Source: Eopsaltria australis
Taxonomy: Eukaryota; Chordata; Aves; Passeriformes; Petroicidae
Direction: 5' to 3'
NCBI GenBank assembly: GCA_034509425.1
Contig: JAVTVJ010001709.1
Coordinates: 62,001 to 126,000 of the forward strand
DNA: 64,000 nucleotides
This document shows, piece after piece, positions 12,501 to 24,336 of this stretch. The translations under genes and the position numbers were made by a program. Below the pieces are notes generated by a model. The model worked only from the letters and a program-made list of their open reading frames with translations. It was not told the DNA's origin and did not search any database. Every line of letters begins with the position of its first letter. Positions within the stretch are counted from its first letter, which is position 1.

Positions 12501-13250
12501 GTATTTCAGGTGAAACATGAGGTTCATGAACCTGAAGCATTAGTGCAGTTTTATGAGAACAGAAACACTGCATTTAAAATTCATTTTTTTAAAAAAAGGA
12601 CAGAGACAGAAATCCTGAAAGTACCATTTCTGATGTTTCCTGCCATACTTGTTCTTCCCCTTGAATTAGCAAGATACAGTTGCTAGTGAGACAAGCAGTA
12701 TAGTTTGTTCTCTCTTTCCTCTGGATTTCCCTCATGATGTACATTGTTAAAGCACTCTGTCTCTCATTTAATTCAATTTAGCATTTCAGGGGCCTTATTT
12801 TGCAATAGATATTTTGAAATAATCATGGAGTGCATACTTTACTCAGCATTAAACGCAGCAGTAAGAACTTCCTTAGAGTTAGTATTATAAAATAATATTT
12901 TAATGAACTTGCTTAGTATTTTAAGTTTCAGGGGTTCGATGACCATACTCCTAACTTCTGAAGAATATAATCTCATAACACTAATTTTCAGAACTCCCAT
13001 ACTACATTTGAAAATTATAATGAAAACACCAATAGAGAGAGCATGAAAGCATAGGATTCTCACCCTCCCCAAGTCACAAAGCAGCTATTCCTGTTTCAAA
13101 AAAATTATTGTATTTCAGGGACAAAACCCCATATTTCCTCTGAAAGCTTCTATAATAGTTTTTAGCTTAGTCTGTACCACCCTTATGCTTACTGTGAGAT
13201 GCAAGGCACAGAAGTTAAACATTCTTGTCTGCATTACAGCACCCATCTGT
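9522..13250. other. About 3.7 kb with no recognisable gene or element
   Basis: AT-rich DNA with no long open frame, no clear exon and no repeat family that I recognise. There is a TG/TA-rich tract at about 11515-11575. It could be intergenic or intronic host DNA. Confidence 0.55.
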
Positions 13251-13449
13251 CAATAGACTTGAACAAAAAAAAAGCCAAGTGGGATTTTTCCACCTTCTGT
13301 GGAAAAAAACCCCACAAACAGTGCGTGGCATGGTGCGGCAGTTTGCATGGCAGATCATGAGGAAGGGTGTGCAGGGAGAGCACAGAGGCTCTGCAGCTGG
13401 AGTAGTTAGCTGAGTTGATGGCCATTGCCCTTGCCAAGGGAGCTCAGAT

Positions 13450-14500
13450 ATGGTTTCCACTCAAACAGAAGCTGTTTCCTCTGTGCACACCAGAAATGAT
13501 GTGGCAACCCAGATGGAGTGTCCACAAAAACACGCAGCCATCCAGGTCTTAGGCTGCAAGGAGTGCCAGTCTAGCACTGCTCTCAGAGGGCAACAGAGAA
13601 AACAGCTGTGTGAGGTGCAATCAGGTCAACAATCTGCTGAGCCCAGTGGCAGAGCTGAGAGAAGTAGAAAGACTAAGAAGTATCAGGGACTCTGAGGAGA
13701 CTGACCAGTGGAGTGGCACTCTACCATGCCTTAGACAAATGACCCGCCATCTACTTCACAAGAAGCAATAGATCTCCGACCCTCTCCCCACCAGGAAGAA
13801 GGAGGGGACTGTAGAGATGGAGGGGTATAGAAATAGGTTTCTACTCAGGGTGGCAGGCAAATCCCCTCCTGACCTACTTCACCTTCCCAGGTGCCCTTAT
13901 ACAATAGTTATGAACCCTGGAATCTGAGGACCAGGGAAATGATAATGTGGATGAAAGTCCATCCAGGCTGGAGGGGTTGCCTAGGGCAGGGCAGCCTACC
14001 CACTGCATCATGACCTCCTCAGTTAAGAAAAAAAGAAGGGTTGTAGTAGTAAAGAAGTAGTAGTCATTGGTGACTCTCTTTTGAAAGGAACAAGGGACCC
14101 AATATGCTGACTGCACCCAACCCATAGGGAAGTGTGCTGCCTTCCTGGGGCCTGGGTAAGGGACATCACCAAGAAACTTCCCAGCCTGGTATGGCCCACT
14201 GACTATTACCTGCTACTGCTTTTTTTTCATGTGGGCAGTGACAAAATCCCAGCAAGAAGGCTGCAGACAACCAAGAGGGACCTCAGGGCCTTGGGAAAAC
14301 TGATCGAAGCATCTGGAGCACAAGTTGTGTTCTCTTCTGTCCTGCCAGTTCCCTGCAGGGAATGATGGAGCAATAAACAGGAAAACCATGCAGATGAACA
14401 CCTGGCTTTGAGACTGGTGTTACCATTAGAATTTTGGGGGTTTTGATCATGGGTCAGTTTACATGACATCGAGCCTGCTGGTGACAGATGGGGTCCATCC
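13450..14500 (+). pseudogene. CR1 ORF1 remnant (Cys motif and esterase-like domain)
   Basis: The start at 13450 gives an 81-codon frame beginning MVSTQTEAVSSVHTRND with a CKEC Cys motif (about residues 36-39), typical of CR1 ORF1, an RNA-associated chaperone-like protein. After frame breaks, 14040-14360 carries the esterase (SGNH-like) region known for CR1 ORF1. The GDSLLKGT-type nucleophile block is visible at about 14065-14090 (GGTGACTCTCTTTTGAAAGGA), and the LPGAWVRDITKKLPSLVWP, HVGSDK and LGKLIEASGAQVVFSSVLPV blocks lie in the 14132-14365 frame. Several frameshifts and stops separate these pieces, so no functional protein can be made. Confidence 0.8.
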
Positions 14501-15061
14501 ATCTCAAAGGGGGGAAAAAAAGGATTTTAGCTCAGGAGTTAGCAGGGCTCACTGAGACAGCTTTAAACTACATTTGAAAGGAGATGAGGACAATACTAGG
14601 CTCAACAGAGATAAGCCTGGGAGTGCCATACCAATGTTTGAAGGACAGTGTGCTACCAAGGTCCTTCAGTCTGCCATGTCAGTGGAGGTAGGGGATGGAG
14701 ATTCATGCAAAAGTAAGGATACAAGGGTTAATGATGTGTTAGAAATCCCAGAAGTACCTGAGAATGGTCACACATGAATTAGGGCTTCACCCTGCAAAAA
14801 GGCAGTAGGGTTATTAGCTCAACTGAAGTGCATTTACACCAATGCATACAGCATGGGCAACAAACAGGAGGAACTGGAAAATATTGTACATCAGGAAAAC
14901 TATGACAGTTGCCATCACAGAAACATGGTGGGATGATTAGCAAGACTGGAATGCTGCAATGGATGGCTATAAACTCTTCAGAAGGGATAGCCAAGGAAGG
15001 AGAGGCAGTGGGGTAGCCCTGTATGTTAGGGAGTGTTTTGATTCTTTGGAGCTTGATGATG

Positions 15062-15557
15062 TGTTACAACCTGCCCCTGAAGGCAGGGTAACTGAGGTTC
15101 TTGTTAATATATCCCTTGGGGCAGATTAGAGGAACACTGAATGACTGGTGTATACATGTAGGTTTTCCACCTGAGCCTTATCGAGAGGGAGGACATAGGC
15201 ATGATAAAAAGCGTTATCCCACCACATAGTATCTGCTTCTTATGGGCCTTTTCCCTTATCTGGCTTAAAATCCAGCTTGTTAACATTAGTCACAGGTTAT
15301 CCAGTACACAATCACAGGGTTCAACAAGTTTATCTCTCCCGTGGTAAATGCGCACCCCCTCTGCACCTGGGTTTTTTTTGCAGATCAGAGGCTTTGCCAC
15401 CAAACACCCAAAAACTCTCCTCCTCCTCTTTGGTTGAGGCATGCAAACCTGCCCTCAGCAAAGCACCCTGCTGCTTTTGCAAATGGCCAATTGAGTAATT
15501 AACCTTTACCATTTCAATCTCTCACATGATGGTAGTTATAGAGTTGAATGTTTATCG
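15062..15557. other. Unidentified ~0.5 kb insertion in CR1 ORF2
   Basis: CR1 endonuclease sequence stops near 15060 and resumes only after the solo LTR at 16215. The ~500 bases before the LTR do not read as CR1. They begin TGTTACAACC and could be an older LTR, but I found no matching end or duplication. No coding content. Confidence 0.5.
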
Positions 15558-15562
15558 GTAAG

Positions 15563-16214
15563 TGTATTGGGTTTTTATGGCCAGGTTTTGGTAGCTCCTG
15601 TCAGGAACCTGCAGACTCATGGAGGGAGGAGCCCATGCCAGCACAGGTTTCCTGGTAGGACTTGTGATCCTGTGGGGGATCCACACTGAAGCAGGATGTG
15701 CCTGAATGACTGCACCCCATGGAAGAGTGACCCACATTGCAGCAATTCGGGGAAGACTGCTGCCCATTGGATGGACACACACTGGAGAAGTTCATGGAGA
15801 AATGTCTCCTGTGGGAGACACCCCACACTGGAGCAAGAGAAGGACTCCTCTCCCTGAGCAGGAGCAGAAACAACTTGTGATGAACTGACTATAATCCTCA
15901 TTCCTTGTCTCCCTGCACTGCCTGGGGGGAGGAGGTAGAGCTTGGGAAGCAAGGAGGGGTGTGGGGAAGGTGTTTTTAAGGTCTTATTTTACTTCTCATT
16001 GTCCTACTCTGATTTTGTTAGTAATAAATTCAATTAATACATCAAATTTGAGTCTGTTTTGCCTGTGACAATATTTGGTGAATGATCTCCCCCAGATCTC
16101 ATCTCAAACCATGAATCCTTTTGTTATATTTTGTGTCTCCTGTCCAGTTACAGAGGGGAGTGACAGAGTGGCTTTAGTTGGTGTCTGGCATCCAGCCAGG
16201 GTCAACCCACTACA
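15563..16214 (+). mobile_element. Solo LTR in a CR1, TSD GTAAG
   Basis: A 652-bp LTR beginning TGTATTGG and ending CTACA, with a perfect 5-bp duplication GTAAG (15558-15562 and 16215-16219). A polyadenylation signal AATAAA lies at about 16022-16027. It serves as the reference copy for the related LTRs at 1-419 and 3808-4846 and probably 58636-59632. The 5-bp duplication points to ERV-L-type integration. Confidence 0.92.
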
Positions 16215-18554
16215 GTAAGAATCAGGGAGAAGGCTAACAAGGCAGATATCCTGGTGAGAGTGTTATAGACTACCTAACCAGGATGAAGAGGCAGATGAAA
16301 TATTCTATAAGCAGCTGGGGGAAATCTTGTGATTGCTGGACCTTATTCTCATGGGGGACTTCAACCTACCAGATGTCTACTGGAAATACAACAGAGCAGA
16401 GAGGAAACAGTCCAGGAGGTTCCTGAAATGCATGGAAGAGAACTTCCTGACACAGCTGGTGAATGAGCCAACCAGGGAAGGTGCCCTGCTGGAGACTGGT
16501 TGAGAGAGTCCCTTGGGAGGCAGTCCTGAAGGGCAAAATAGTCCAGGAAGGCTGGATGTGCTTTAAGAAGGAAATCTTCAAGAAGCAGGAGCAGGCCATA
16601 CCCATGCTGAAAGACAAGCCAACAAAGAAGACAACTGGTGTGGCAGAACAGAGAGCTTTTGCTCTGGCCACTGCTGTAAAAGACAACAAAAAATGTTTCT
16701 GCAAATACATCAGCAACAAAAGCAGGGACAAGGAGAATCTCCATCCTTTTTTGGATGTGGGGGGAAACATAGTGACAAAGGATGAGGAAAAGGCCAAGGT
16801 ACTGAATGTATTCTTTGCCTCAGTCTTTAGTAAGACCAGTTGTCCTCAAGGTACCCAGCCTCCTGAGCTGGAAGACAGAGACAGGGAGCAGAATAAAGCC
16901 CCCATAATCCAGGAGGGAATGGTCAGTGACCTGCAGTGCCACTTAGACCTCCACAAGTCGATGGGGGCAGATGGGATTCACCTAAGGGTACTGAGGGAGC
17001 TGGCTGCAGTGCTTGCCAAGCCACTTTCAATGATTTACCAGCAGTCCTGGTCAACCAGGGAGGTCCTGGGTGACTGGAAAGGAGCAAATGTGATGCCTAT
17101 CTATAAGAAGGGTCGAAAGGGGGATCTGGGGAACAACAGGACCGTCAGTCTGACCTCAGTGTTGGGGAACGGCATGGAGCAGATCATCTTGAGTGCCATC
17201 ATGTGACACATATAGGATAACCAGGGGATCAGGCCTAGCCAGCATGGATTTATGAAAGGCAGGATCTGCCTGACAAACCTGATCTCCTTCTATGACAAAG
17301 TGACCTGCTTAGTAGATGACAGAAAAGCTGTAGATATTGTCTACCTAGACTTCAGTAAAGCCTTTGGCACCATTCCCCACAGCATTCTCCTGGAGAAATT
17401 GGCTTCCCATGGCTTGGACAGGTGAACTCTTTGCTGAGTAAAAAACTGGCTGGATGGCTGGGCCCAGAGAGTGATGGTGAATGGAGTTACAACTGGCTGG
17501 TGGTCAGTCATGAGTGATGTTCCCTAGGGCTCAGTATTGGGGGCAGTTCTGTTTAACAGGTTCACTGACGACCTGTATGAGGGGATCAAGTGCACCCTAA
17601 GCGAGATCGCAGATGACACAAAGTTGGGCAAGAGTGTTGATTTGCTGGAGAGTAGGAAGACTTCAGAGGGATCTGGCTTTTGCTCATACACTTGCCGATG
17701 ATTTTTTAAGCGATCTCAAACACTCTCATTCGTAACAATTGGCTAGATCAATGTGCTGAGGCTGACCATATGGAGTTCAATAAGGTGAACTGCCGAGTCC
17801 TGCACTTGGGTCATGACAACCCCATGCAGTGCTGCAGGCTTGGGGAAGAGCATCTGGAAAGCTGCCCAGCAGAAAAGGATGTGGGAGTGTTGGTTGACAG
17901 CTGTCTGAACATGACCCAGTAGTGTGCCAAGGTGGCCAAGAAGGCCAATGACATCCTAACAAATATAGAGAGGCCAACAGGACTAGGGAAGTGATTGTCC
18001 CCTTGTAGTTGCCACTGGTGGGGCCACACCCTGACTACTGTGTTCAGTTCTGGGCCCCTCACTTCAAAAAGCTCATTGAGATGCTGAAGCATGTCCAGAG
18101 AAGGGGAACAAAGCTGAAGTGTCTGGAGCATGCCTTGGCCTTGAGGGGAAGCCATAAGAGGAGAAGCTGAGATCACTTGGTTTGTTCAGCCTGGAGGAGA
18201 CTGAGGGAAGACCTTATTGCAGTCTAGAACTTCCTCATGAGGGGAAAAGGAGGGGTAGACACTGACCTCTTCTCTCTGGTGACCAGTGACAAGACCCCGG
18301 GGAATGGCCTCAAGTTGTGTCAAGGGAGGTTTCGGTTGGATATTAGAAAAAGGTTCTTCACCCAGAGGGTGGTTGAGCACTGGAAAAGGCTCCCCAGGGC
18401 AGTGATCACAGTACCAAGCCTGCCAGATTTCAATAAGCTTTTGGACAATACTCTCAGGCACATGGTGTGACTCTTGGGGATGGTTCAGTGCAGGGCCAAT
18501 AATTGGACTCGATGATCCTTGTGGATCCCTTCCAACAGCATATTCTGTGATTCT

Positions 18555-18935
18555 GTTGTTTAGCCTGGAGAAAAGGAAGCTCAGGGGGAACCTTATTGCT
18601 TTCTAAAACTACCTGAAAGGTGGTGGTAGTGAGGTGGGTGTTGGTCTCTTCTCCCAGGTAACAAGTGACGAGAGGAAATAGCCTCAAGTTGCACCAGGGG
18701 AAGTTTAGATTAGATATGAGAAAAAAAAAAACTTTTCACTGAAAGGATTGTCAAGTATTGCAATAGGCTGCCCAGGAAAGTGTTCAAGTCACCATCCCTG
18801 AAAGTGTTCAAAAAACATGTGGATATGGCACTTGAGGACATGGTTTAGTGATGAACATGGTGCTAGTGCTAGGTTGGCGGTTGGACTTGTGGTCTTAGGG
18901 GTCTTTTCCAACCTTAATGATTCTATGATTCTAAA
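18555..18935 (+). repeat. Second CR1 3' fragment, directly downstream
   Basis: Starts with the FSLEKRKL-type region (GTTTAGCCTGGAGAAAAGG) and ends with CCTTAATGATTCTATGATTCT at 18912-18933, the CR1 3' tail. It abuts the 3' end of the previous CR1, so two CR1 3' ends lie in tandem. 5'-truncated, non-coding. Confidence 0.88.
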
Positions 18936-21900
18936 GAAAAAACCCCAAATACAGAGTTATTACATTTGACACTGCGATCCTGGACAAATGGTCTAAATTA
19001 TAGGAATATCACACTATATCCAATTCAAGGACCCCGAGTTTGGAGATATTTCACAAGCATTTGCATCTTCAAAATATTTGTATTACTGGGAGAGAGATCA
19101 ATTTTGTAGTTAACTCTATGCACCCTACATTGAAGGGTAATCTTTGTCTCAAACATTCACAGAAGTACACATGGTATTCTTAAAATAAATAAAATCTACA
19201 TGTGAAAACAACCATAAATGTGAAATTTCCCAAATGTTTAACAGCTGAAGAACACTAGTGCCACATCACTGAAATTGACTACCAAAGTTCACCTGTTTTG
19301 AAATTAAGCACTGAAGGAGGTAATTTTTTCCCAGATATCAAGAACTACTTTTTTCATATCTAGAATTTAATCTCTACTTCTTGGAAGTATGCAAAGGAAC
19401 TTTTTCATGCACTTATAAATCCTACTGCAATCAAAGGATTATTCCAGATATTCTAGTAGCCTACAAATTATGGCCATGACACCTAATCTCCATCTGACTG
19501 GCTTAATATTTTGTTAGCCTTAAGAATATAGTGGAAATTCCATACCCAACATGAATGCGGAATTTTGTCCTTAAAGAGTGGCAGCCTCCATAAGTAGCAT
19601 ATGACATGCAATTCCAAGAGATGGCTACAAACAGCACTGCATTTACAAGTATCAAAGACTTCAATCAGTGGGTCACTAATGAAAACAGAGAATAAACAGC
19701 AAACTGTTGTACTGGATTTTGGGAGGGGGAGTACTGCAGGGGTGGTTTTTGTGACAAGATACCAGAAGCTGCTCCTATGTCTGACAGAAGGGGAAAAATT
19801 GCTGCACAGCAGCAGCTGAAAGAGAGGAGTGAGAATATGAGAGAAACAGCCCTGCAGAGACCAAGGTCAGTGAAGAAGGAGGGGGAGGAGTTCTTCTGGG
19901 TGCTAGAGTGGATGTATCCTCCATGCATATACAACTGTTTACAGCAAAAGAGAAAGAACTATACCAGTAATTCAGGTAGGCATTTTACCTTATCAATCTA
20001 AAAGGTGAAACACATTTTATAATCACCAAGAACTTTATCGATTACAGCTGAAAGCAAGTTAAAATATTAGTAACAAATATGACACATAAGCTTTTACATA
20101 CATTAAACAATTGAGAATTTCAAGGTATACAGAATGAATAGAATCACCAATATTTGTAGAAAGCACAAACAAGTTTTCCTATTTTATATTTAAAGCTAGT
20201 AAATTAGACTGTCAGTTATAGATAACCAGAAAGGAAATCCATTCCTATTCCAAGTACACATTGATTTTGGAATAAGAAAGGGAGGAATATAGACACCATT
20301 TCCCTTCTATGGGGAGGCAACCATATAATATCCTTCTTTCAGATCTGCTTACCACTTATTGCAGTAACAACAAGAACTACTGGTATTAAAAATGCTTCAG
20401 ATATTATCAATATCCTTCTAGAGGCAGAATGTTCCAGCTGCAAAGAATACACTGAACATCTGGACAGATTTTCCAGAAACTAAACATCTGCCTCTCATGC
20501 TCTTGTTTTTTATAGGATCTAAGCACTTAAAAACTATTCTCTGGTTTCTCTACAAGCATAGCTATTTCTAGAAGACCTTTAGAAGCCACAAAAGCAACTA
20601 GCATCACTAACAATGCATTGCTTTTTTCTTTTTGGAAAAATGAAAAATTATTGTAATTCAGCTTTGGGCATGAGAGTTGCACCTCCTGAAGTAATCAGAC
20701 ATAAGGTTGAATCTTGCCTGTCCTCTAAAACAAGTTAACTTTTCCTCCTATTAATGTCAAAGTTGAAAAGGCCCCTGGACCATCTGTTTTAACACCTTGT
20801 GGATTCATATCCAAGAACTAAAACTCCTAATTTCTATCACATGTAAGATCTGTCCATCCGAAGAACTTGATTCAAGTTCCATAACCAATGCAAATACTGT
20901 CTGAGTTTTCCTACTAATCCAGTATAATTTTTAAGGAGGAAAAGATAATACTGGGAATTAATGCAGTGTTGTTTCTGTGAGAAGGGTTGCAGGGATGTTA
21001 TTTTTTCTGTATTTATAAAGTTATGAACTTACTCAGTACATGTCTCTCCTGCAGTGACATAAAAAAAAAGGTGATCAGGATTTGGTAGAAAAGAAATCTC
21101 TCCTTTCTATTACCTAATTTCCCAGGACACCAGCAATTAAGTTACGACTTCACTGACAAGTTGGTGAATTTTATTTCTTCCACTGGGAGCCTTAACACTT
21201 AATTCTGCTATGATAGTCCAATCCCTTAATGAAGTATGCTAATCATAGTCTTCAGAAGCAAGAAGAATTTATTACACTGTTCAATTCTCTTCATACATCT
21301 TAAGAAAAATGTTATTCTAGCTTTTTTTGGAGACAAACAGAAGACATTACTCAGCAGTAAACAACATTATCCATACAATCCCAAATCATTATTTTAAATG
21401 GTTATGCAAAACTATGCTTTAACTAAACTCTCAAGCATATTTGAGCTTTTTTTCCAGCATTTTATTTTACTAACATTTCTGGGGAATAGGTTACTAACTC
21501 ATACAAAAAAGAAAGCAACGGTTTGCATAAAAATGTCCATATTATCAGTCTACAGGTTTTCCAATTATTCCTGAACTATTCTGTATGCTGAAGGCTTCAG
21601 AGAAAGATGTAAAGTGCATTCTCCCTCTCTGTAATATGTATAATGAAATAGCATCATAAATGAGTAGGCCTGAGGAGTCCTCAAAATTAGCATCTACTTT
21701 AAATGGTTTTTTGACAGAAGGATAAGCTCATTATAGTTGTCACATTGTGTTTTCTGTTTATTATATTTCTGTACTTTCCAATTATTTTTGAAAAAGTATG
21801 CAGCCCAAAATGCTTTCAGATTTTGTAAGCATACGTATATTTTATCTTTCAAATCACTAATGGGATTTGAACAGAAACTAATCCAAAGACATGCCAAGTA

Positions 21901-22339
21901 TGGTTTATCACAACTCCCTAGTAGACCATGCAAGAAGTTCAGCTGTAGATTATTCTTGTAGGTAGAAGGAACTAATCTTTCTAATGAAAACTACCTCTCA
22001 GTGTGCACCCATAATTTGCTTGTTTTTATATTACAGCTTCCATAAATGTTAAAGTAAGCAATGTTTCTGATATGAATAAGGGTAGCTGACCAAAGAAACA
22101 AAGCAAATTTATTCCTTTTTAGATCAACCCAAGAGATGCATTGCTATTTAATTTATATACAGCACAAGATAACAAAAAAAAGTTTTCCTTCCTGCTAATA
22201 TTGTGAGAAATTGACTCACAGCATCTTCCTATTTATTCAGCACCTACCATCCACCAAAAACAGTCAATACAGGCAGATATTTTACTGGCCTTTCCCAAAT
22301 CTCCTAGTATCTTAAAAGTAAAAGCTTTATTGTTGCAAC
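18936..22339. other. About 3.4 kb with no recognisable gene
   Basis: AT-rich DNA with only chance open frames (up to about 89 codons near 19665-19934). I see no exon with known domain content, no RNA gene and no LTR or LINE. Confidence 0.55.
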
Positions 22340-22441
22340 CATAGAATCACTCGGGTTATAAAAGACTTTTAAGGTCATTGAGTCCAAGTGCAAACATAAC
22401 ACTGCCAAGGCAAACACTAAACCATGTCCCTAAGTACCACA

Positions 22442-23592
22442 TCATCTTTTCAATGCCTCCAGCGGTAGTGACTCAACCATTTCCCTGGGCAGCCTGTTCC
22501 AATGCTTTATAACCCTTTCTGTGAAGAAATTTTTTCTAATATCCAGTCTAAACCTCCCCTGGCAAAACTTGAGGCCATTTACTTTTGTCATATCACAACT
22601 TACCTCGGAAAAGAGACTGACACCCACCTTGCTACAACCTCCTTTCAGGTACTTGTAGAGAGCAATAAGGTCTCCCCTGAGCCTCCTTTTCTCCAGGCTA
22701 AACAACCTTCGTTCCCTCAGCCACTCTTCATAAGACTTGTGCTCTAGACACTTCACCAGCCTCATTGCCCTTCTTTGGACACACCCTGGTATTCTCAATG
22801 TCTTTCTTGTAGTTAGGGGCCCAAAACTGCACATAGTATTGGGGATGAAGTATCACCAGTGCTGAGTACAAAGGGACAATTACTTCCCTGGTCCTGCTGG
22901 CTACACTGTTTCTGATACAAGCTGGGAGGCTGTTAGCCTTCTTGCCCACCTGGGCACACGCTGGCCTATATTCACTCACTGTCAACCAACATTTCCACAT
23001 CCTTTTCTGCCAGGAAGCTTTCCAGACACTCTTCCCCAAGCCTGTAGTGTTGCATGGGATTGTTGTGACCCAAGTGCAGGACCTGGCACTTTGCTTTATT
23101 GAACCTCATACAAATGGCCTTGGCCCATTGATCCAGTCTGTCCAGATTATCCCTGTAGAGCCTCCCTACCCTCAAGCACATCAATACTCCTGTCCAACCT
23201 GCTGTCACCTGCAAACTTACTGAGGATGCACTTGATCCCGTCATCTAGATCATCAATAAAGAAATTGAATAAAACTGGTCCCAATACTAAACACTGGGGA
23301 ACCCGACTTGCAACCAGAAGCCAACTGGATTTAATGCCATTCACCACCACTCTCTGGGCCTGGATATTCAGATGCTTTTCTACCCAGTGAAGAGGACACC
23401 CATTCAAGCTGTGAGCAGTTTCTCCAGGAGAATGCTATGGGAAATGGTGTCAAAGGCTTTACTGAAGTTCAGGTAGACAACATCCACAGCCTTTCCCTTG
23501 TCCACTAAGTGGGTCACCTTGTCATAGAAGGAGATAAGGTCAGTCAAGTAAGACCTGCCTTCCATAAACCCAGACTGACTGGACTTGATCAA
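22442..23592 (-). pseudogene. CR1 ORF2 remnant, RT C-terminal half
   Basis: Overlapping minus-strand frames (22442-22834, 22728-23039, 22972-23244, 23147-23407, 23404-23592) carry [71 protein letters not shown] and the [19 protein letters not shown] tail in the correct order for CR1 reverse transcriptase. The active-site FADD is changed (KFAGDSRL in the 23147-23407 frame). Frameshifts between the pieces rule out a working enzyme. Confidence 0.88.
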
Positions 23593-23639
23593 CTGGTGGC
23601 CTATACATGTCTCATAATGGCACTCAAGATGATCTGTTC

Positions 23640-24314
23640 TGTAGTATATGTTGCAAAATAATTCGTGCTAAAATTTAAGATTACAGCATTTTACTGAAGT
23701 TGAGAGAAAGCACAAATACCAGAAGCAGGTGACTGTCAAAATTGTGCATTTCAAGGGATTTCTGTCTGAATAAGCCCTGGCAAGATACATTCAATGTGCA
23801 TTCCACAGATAAGCATTTTGTGGGATTTCCTCGTCTGGCAGAGCTCCAGGATATGTCCACAGATAAGCATTTCGTGGGATCTCCTCGTCTGGCAAAGCTC
23901 TAGGATATGTGTATATACTAATATATGACTCTAGGATGTGTATACCAAGTGTGCATATGCAATAAATAATATACGTTGCCAGAAAACTCATTCCAACAGC
24001 AAAAATCAACTACTGATTTCAGGAACTGTCGTCAGATGTGGTGGAAAGACAGGAAAAAAAACGACATTGTTGTATTGAAAAGATAAAATTAACAAAGAAG
24101 AAAAAAAGGTATAAAAAGACACCTCATGGAAACCACAGCGGGGAACTGGTGAGATTCGAACCGACAGTGTTTCGGACTCAGTTCACCCCAACGCCGATCG
24201 CCTGGCTTGGCGTTGTTTTTTTGCTTCGTGGGTTTTGTTTTTTTTTTTAAATTTTATACTTTGATTTTTAATAAATTCTCTTTAATCATCAAATTGGCTG
24301 ATTCGTTTATAACA
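23640..24314 (+). repeat. ERV-A 5' LTR
   Basis: 675 bp, TGTAGTAT to TATAACA. TATA box TATAAAAAG at 24110-24118 and polyadenylation signal AATAAA at 24270-24275 define U3, R and U5. U3 carries a direct tandem duplication of 54 bp (23803-23856, then from 23857) that is single in the 3' LTR. R contains a perfect 7-bp hairpin CAACGCC/GGCGTTG (24189-24195 with 24209-24215). Confidence 0.93.
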
Positions 24315-24318
24315 AACT

Positions 24319-24336
24319 TGGTGACCCCGACGTGAT
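24319..24336 (+). promoter_or_regulatory. ERV-A primer binding site, tRNA-Trp type
   Basis: TGGTGACCCCGACGTGAT, 4 bases downstream of the LTR, is the 18-base sequence complementary to the 3' end of tRNA-Trp, the primer used by avian leukosis-type viruses. This is where minus-strand DNA synthesis would start. Confidence 0.9.

Larger units (their letters stand above)
14810..18480 (+). pseudogene. CR1 ORF2 remnant (endonuclease and reverse transcriptase)
   Basis: Decayed ORF2. The apurinic-type endonuclease starts near 14815 (QLKCIYTNAYSMGNKQEELE), continues with ITETWWDD and GSGVALYVRE, and resumes after the solo LTR at about 16275-16480 with LILMGDFNLPDVYW. The longest open piece is 16463-17206 (247 codons), covering KDEEKAKVLNVFFASVFS and the start of the RT fingers. 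RT continues to the FSKAF block (about 17350), the active-site ADD (about 17605-17625), the thumb, and the [19 protein letters not shown] region in the 18237-18470 frame. Multiple stops and frame changes make it non-functional. Confidence 0.85.
13310..18554 (+). mobile_element. Long CR1 LINE with 5' UTR, ORF1 and ORF2, inactive
   Basis: Plus-strand CR1 retrotransposon carrying a CR1-like 5' UTR (from about 13310), ORF1 remnants (13450-14500), ORF2 remnants (14810-18480) and a 3' end with the typical ATTCTGTGATTCTG tail at 18541-18554. It is interrupted by an unidentified segment (about 15062-15557) and by a solo LTR (15563-16214, TSD GTAAG). ORF2 resumes after the LTR. Parts of ORF2 are deleted, for example between the endonuclease end and the ERVPWEAVLKG block near 16498. 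It cannot move on its own. Confidence 0.9.

Noticed and set aside
9522..13250. Host exons in the long non-repetitive stretch
   Set aside because: Short frames here show no conserved protein features and no convincing splice-bounded coding segments.
19665..20001. Frames of 72-89 codons as a small gene
   Set aside because: Three overlapping frames on both strands have no recognisable motif or context, most likely chance.
24149..24220. A tRNA gene in the ERV-A LTR
   Set aside because: Only a B-box-like motif and partial pairing are present; there is no acceptor stem, A-box or full cloverleaf.
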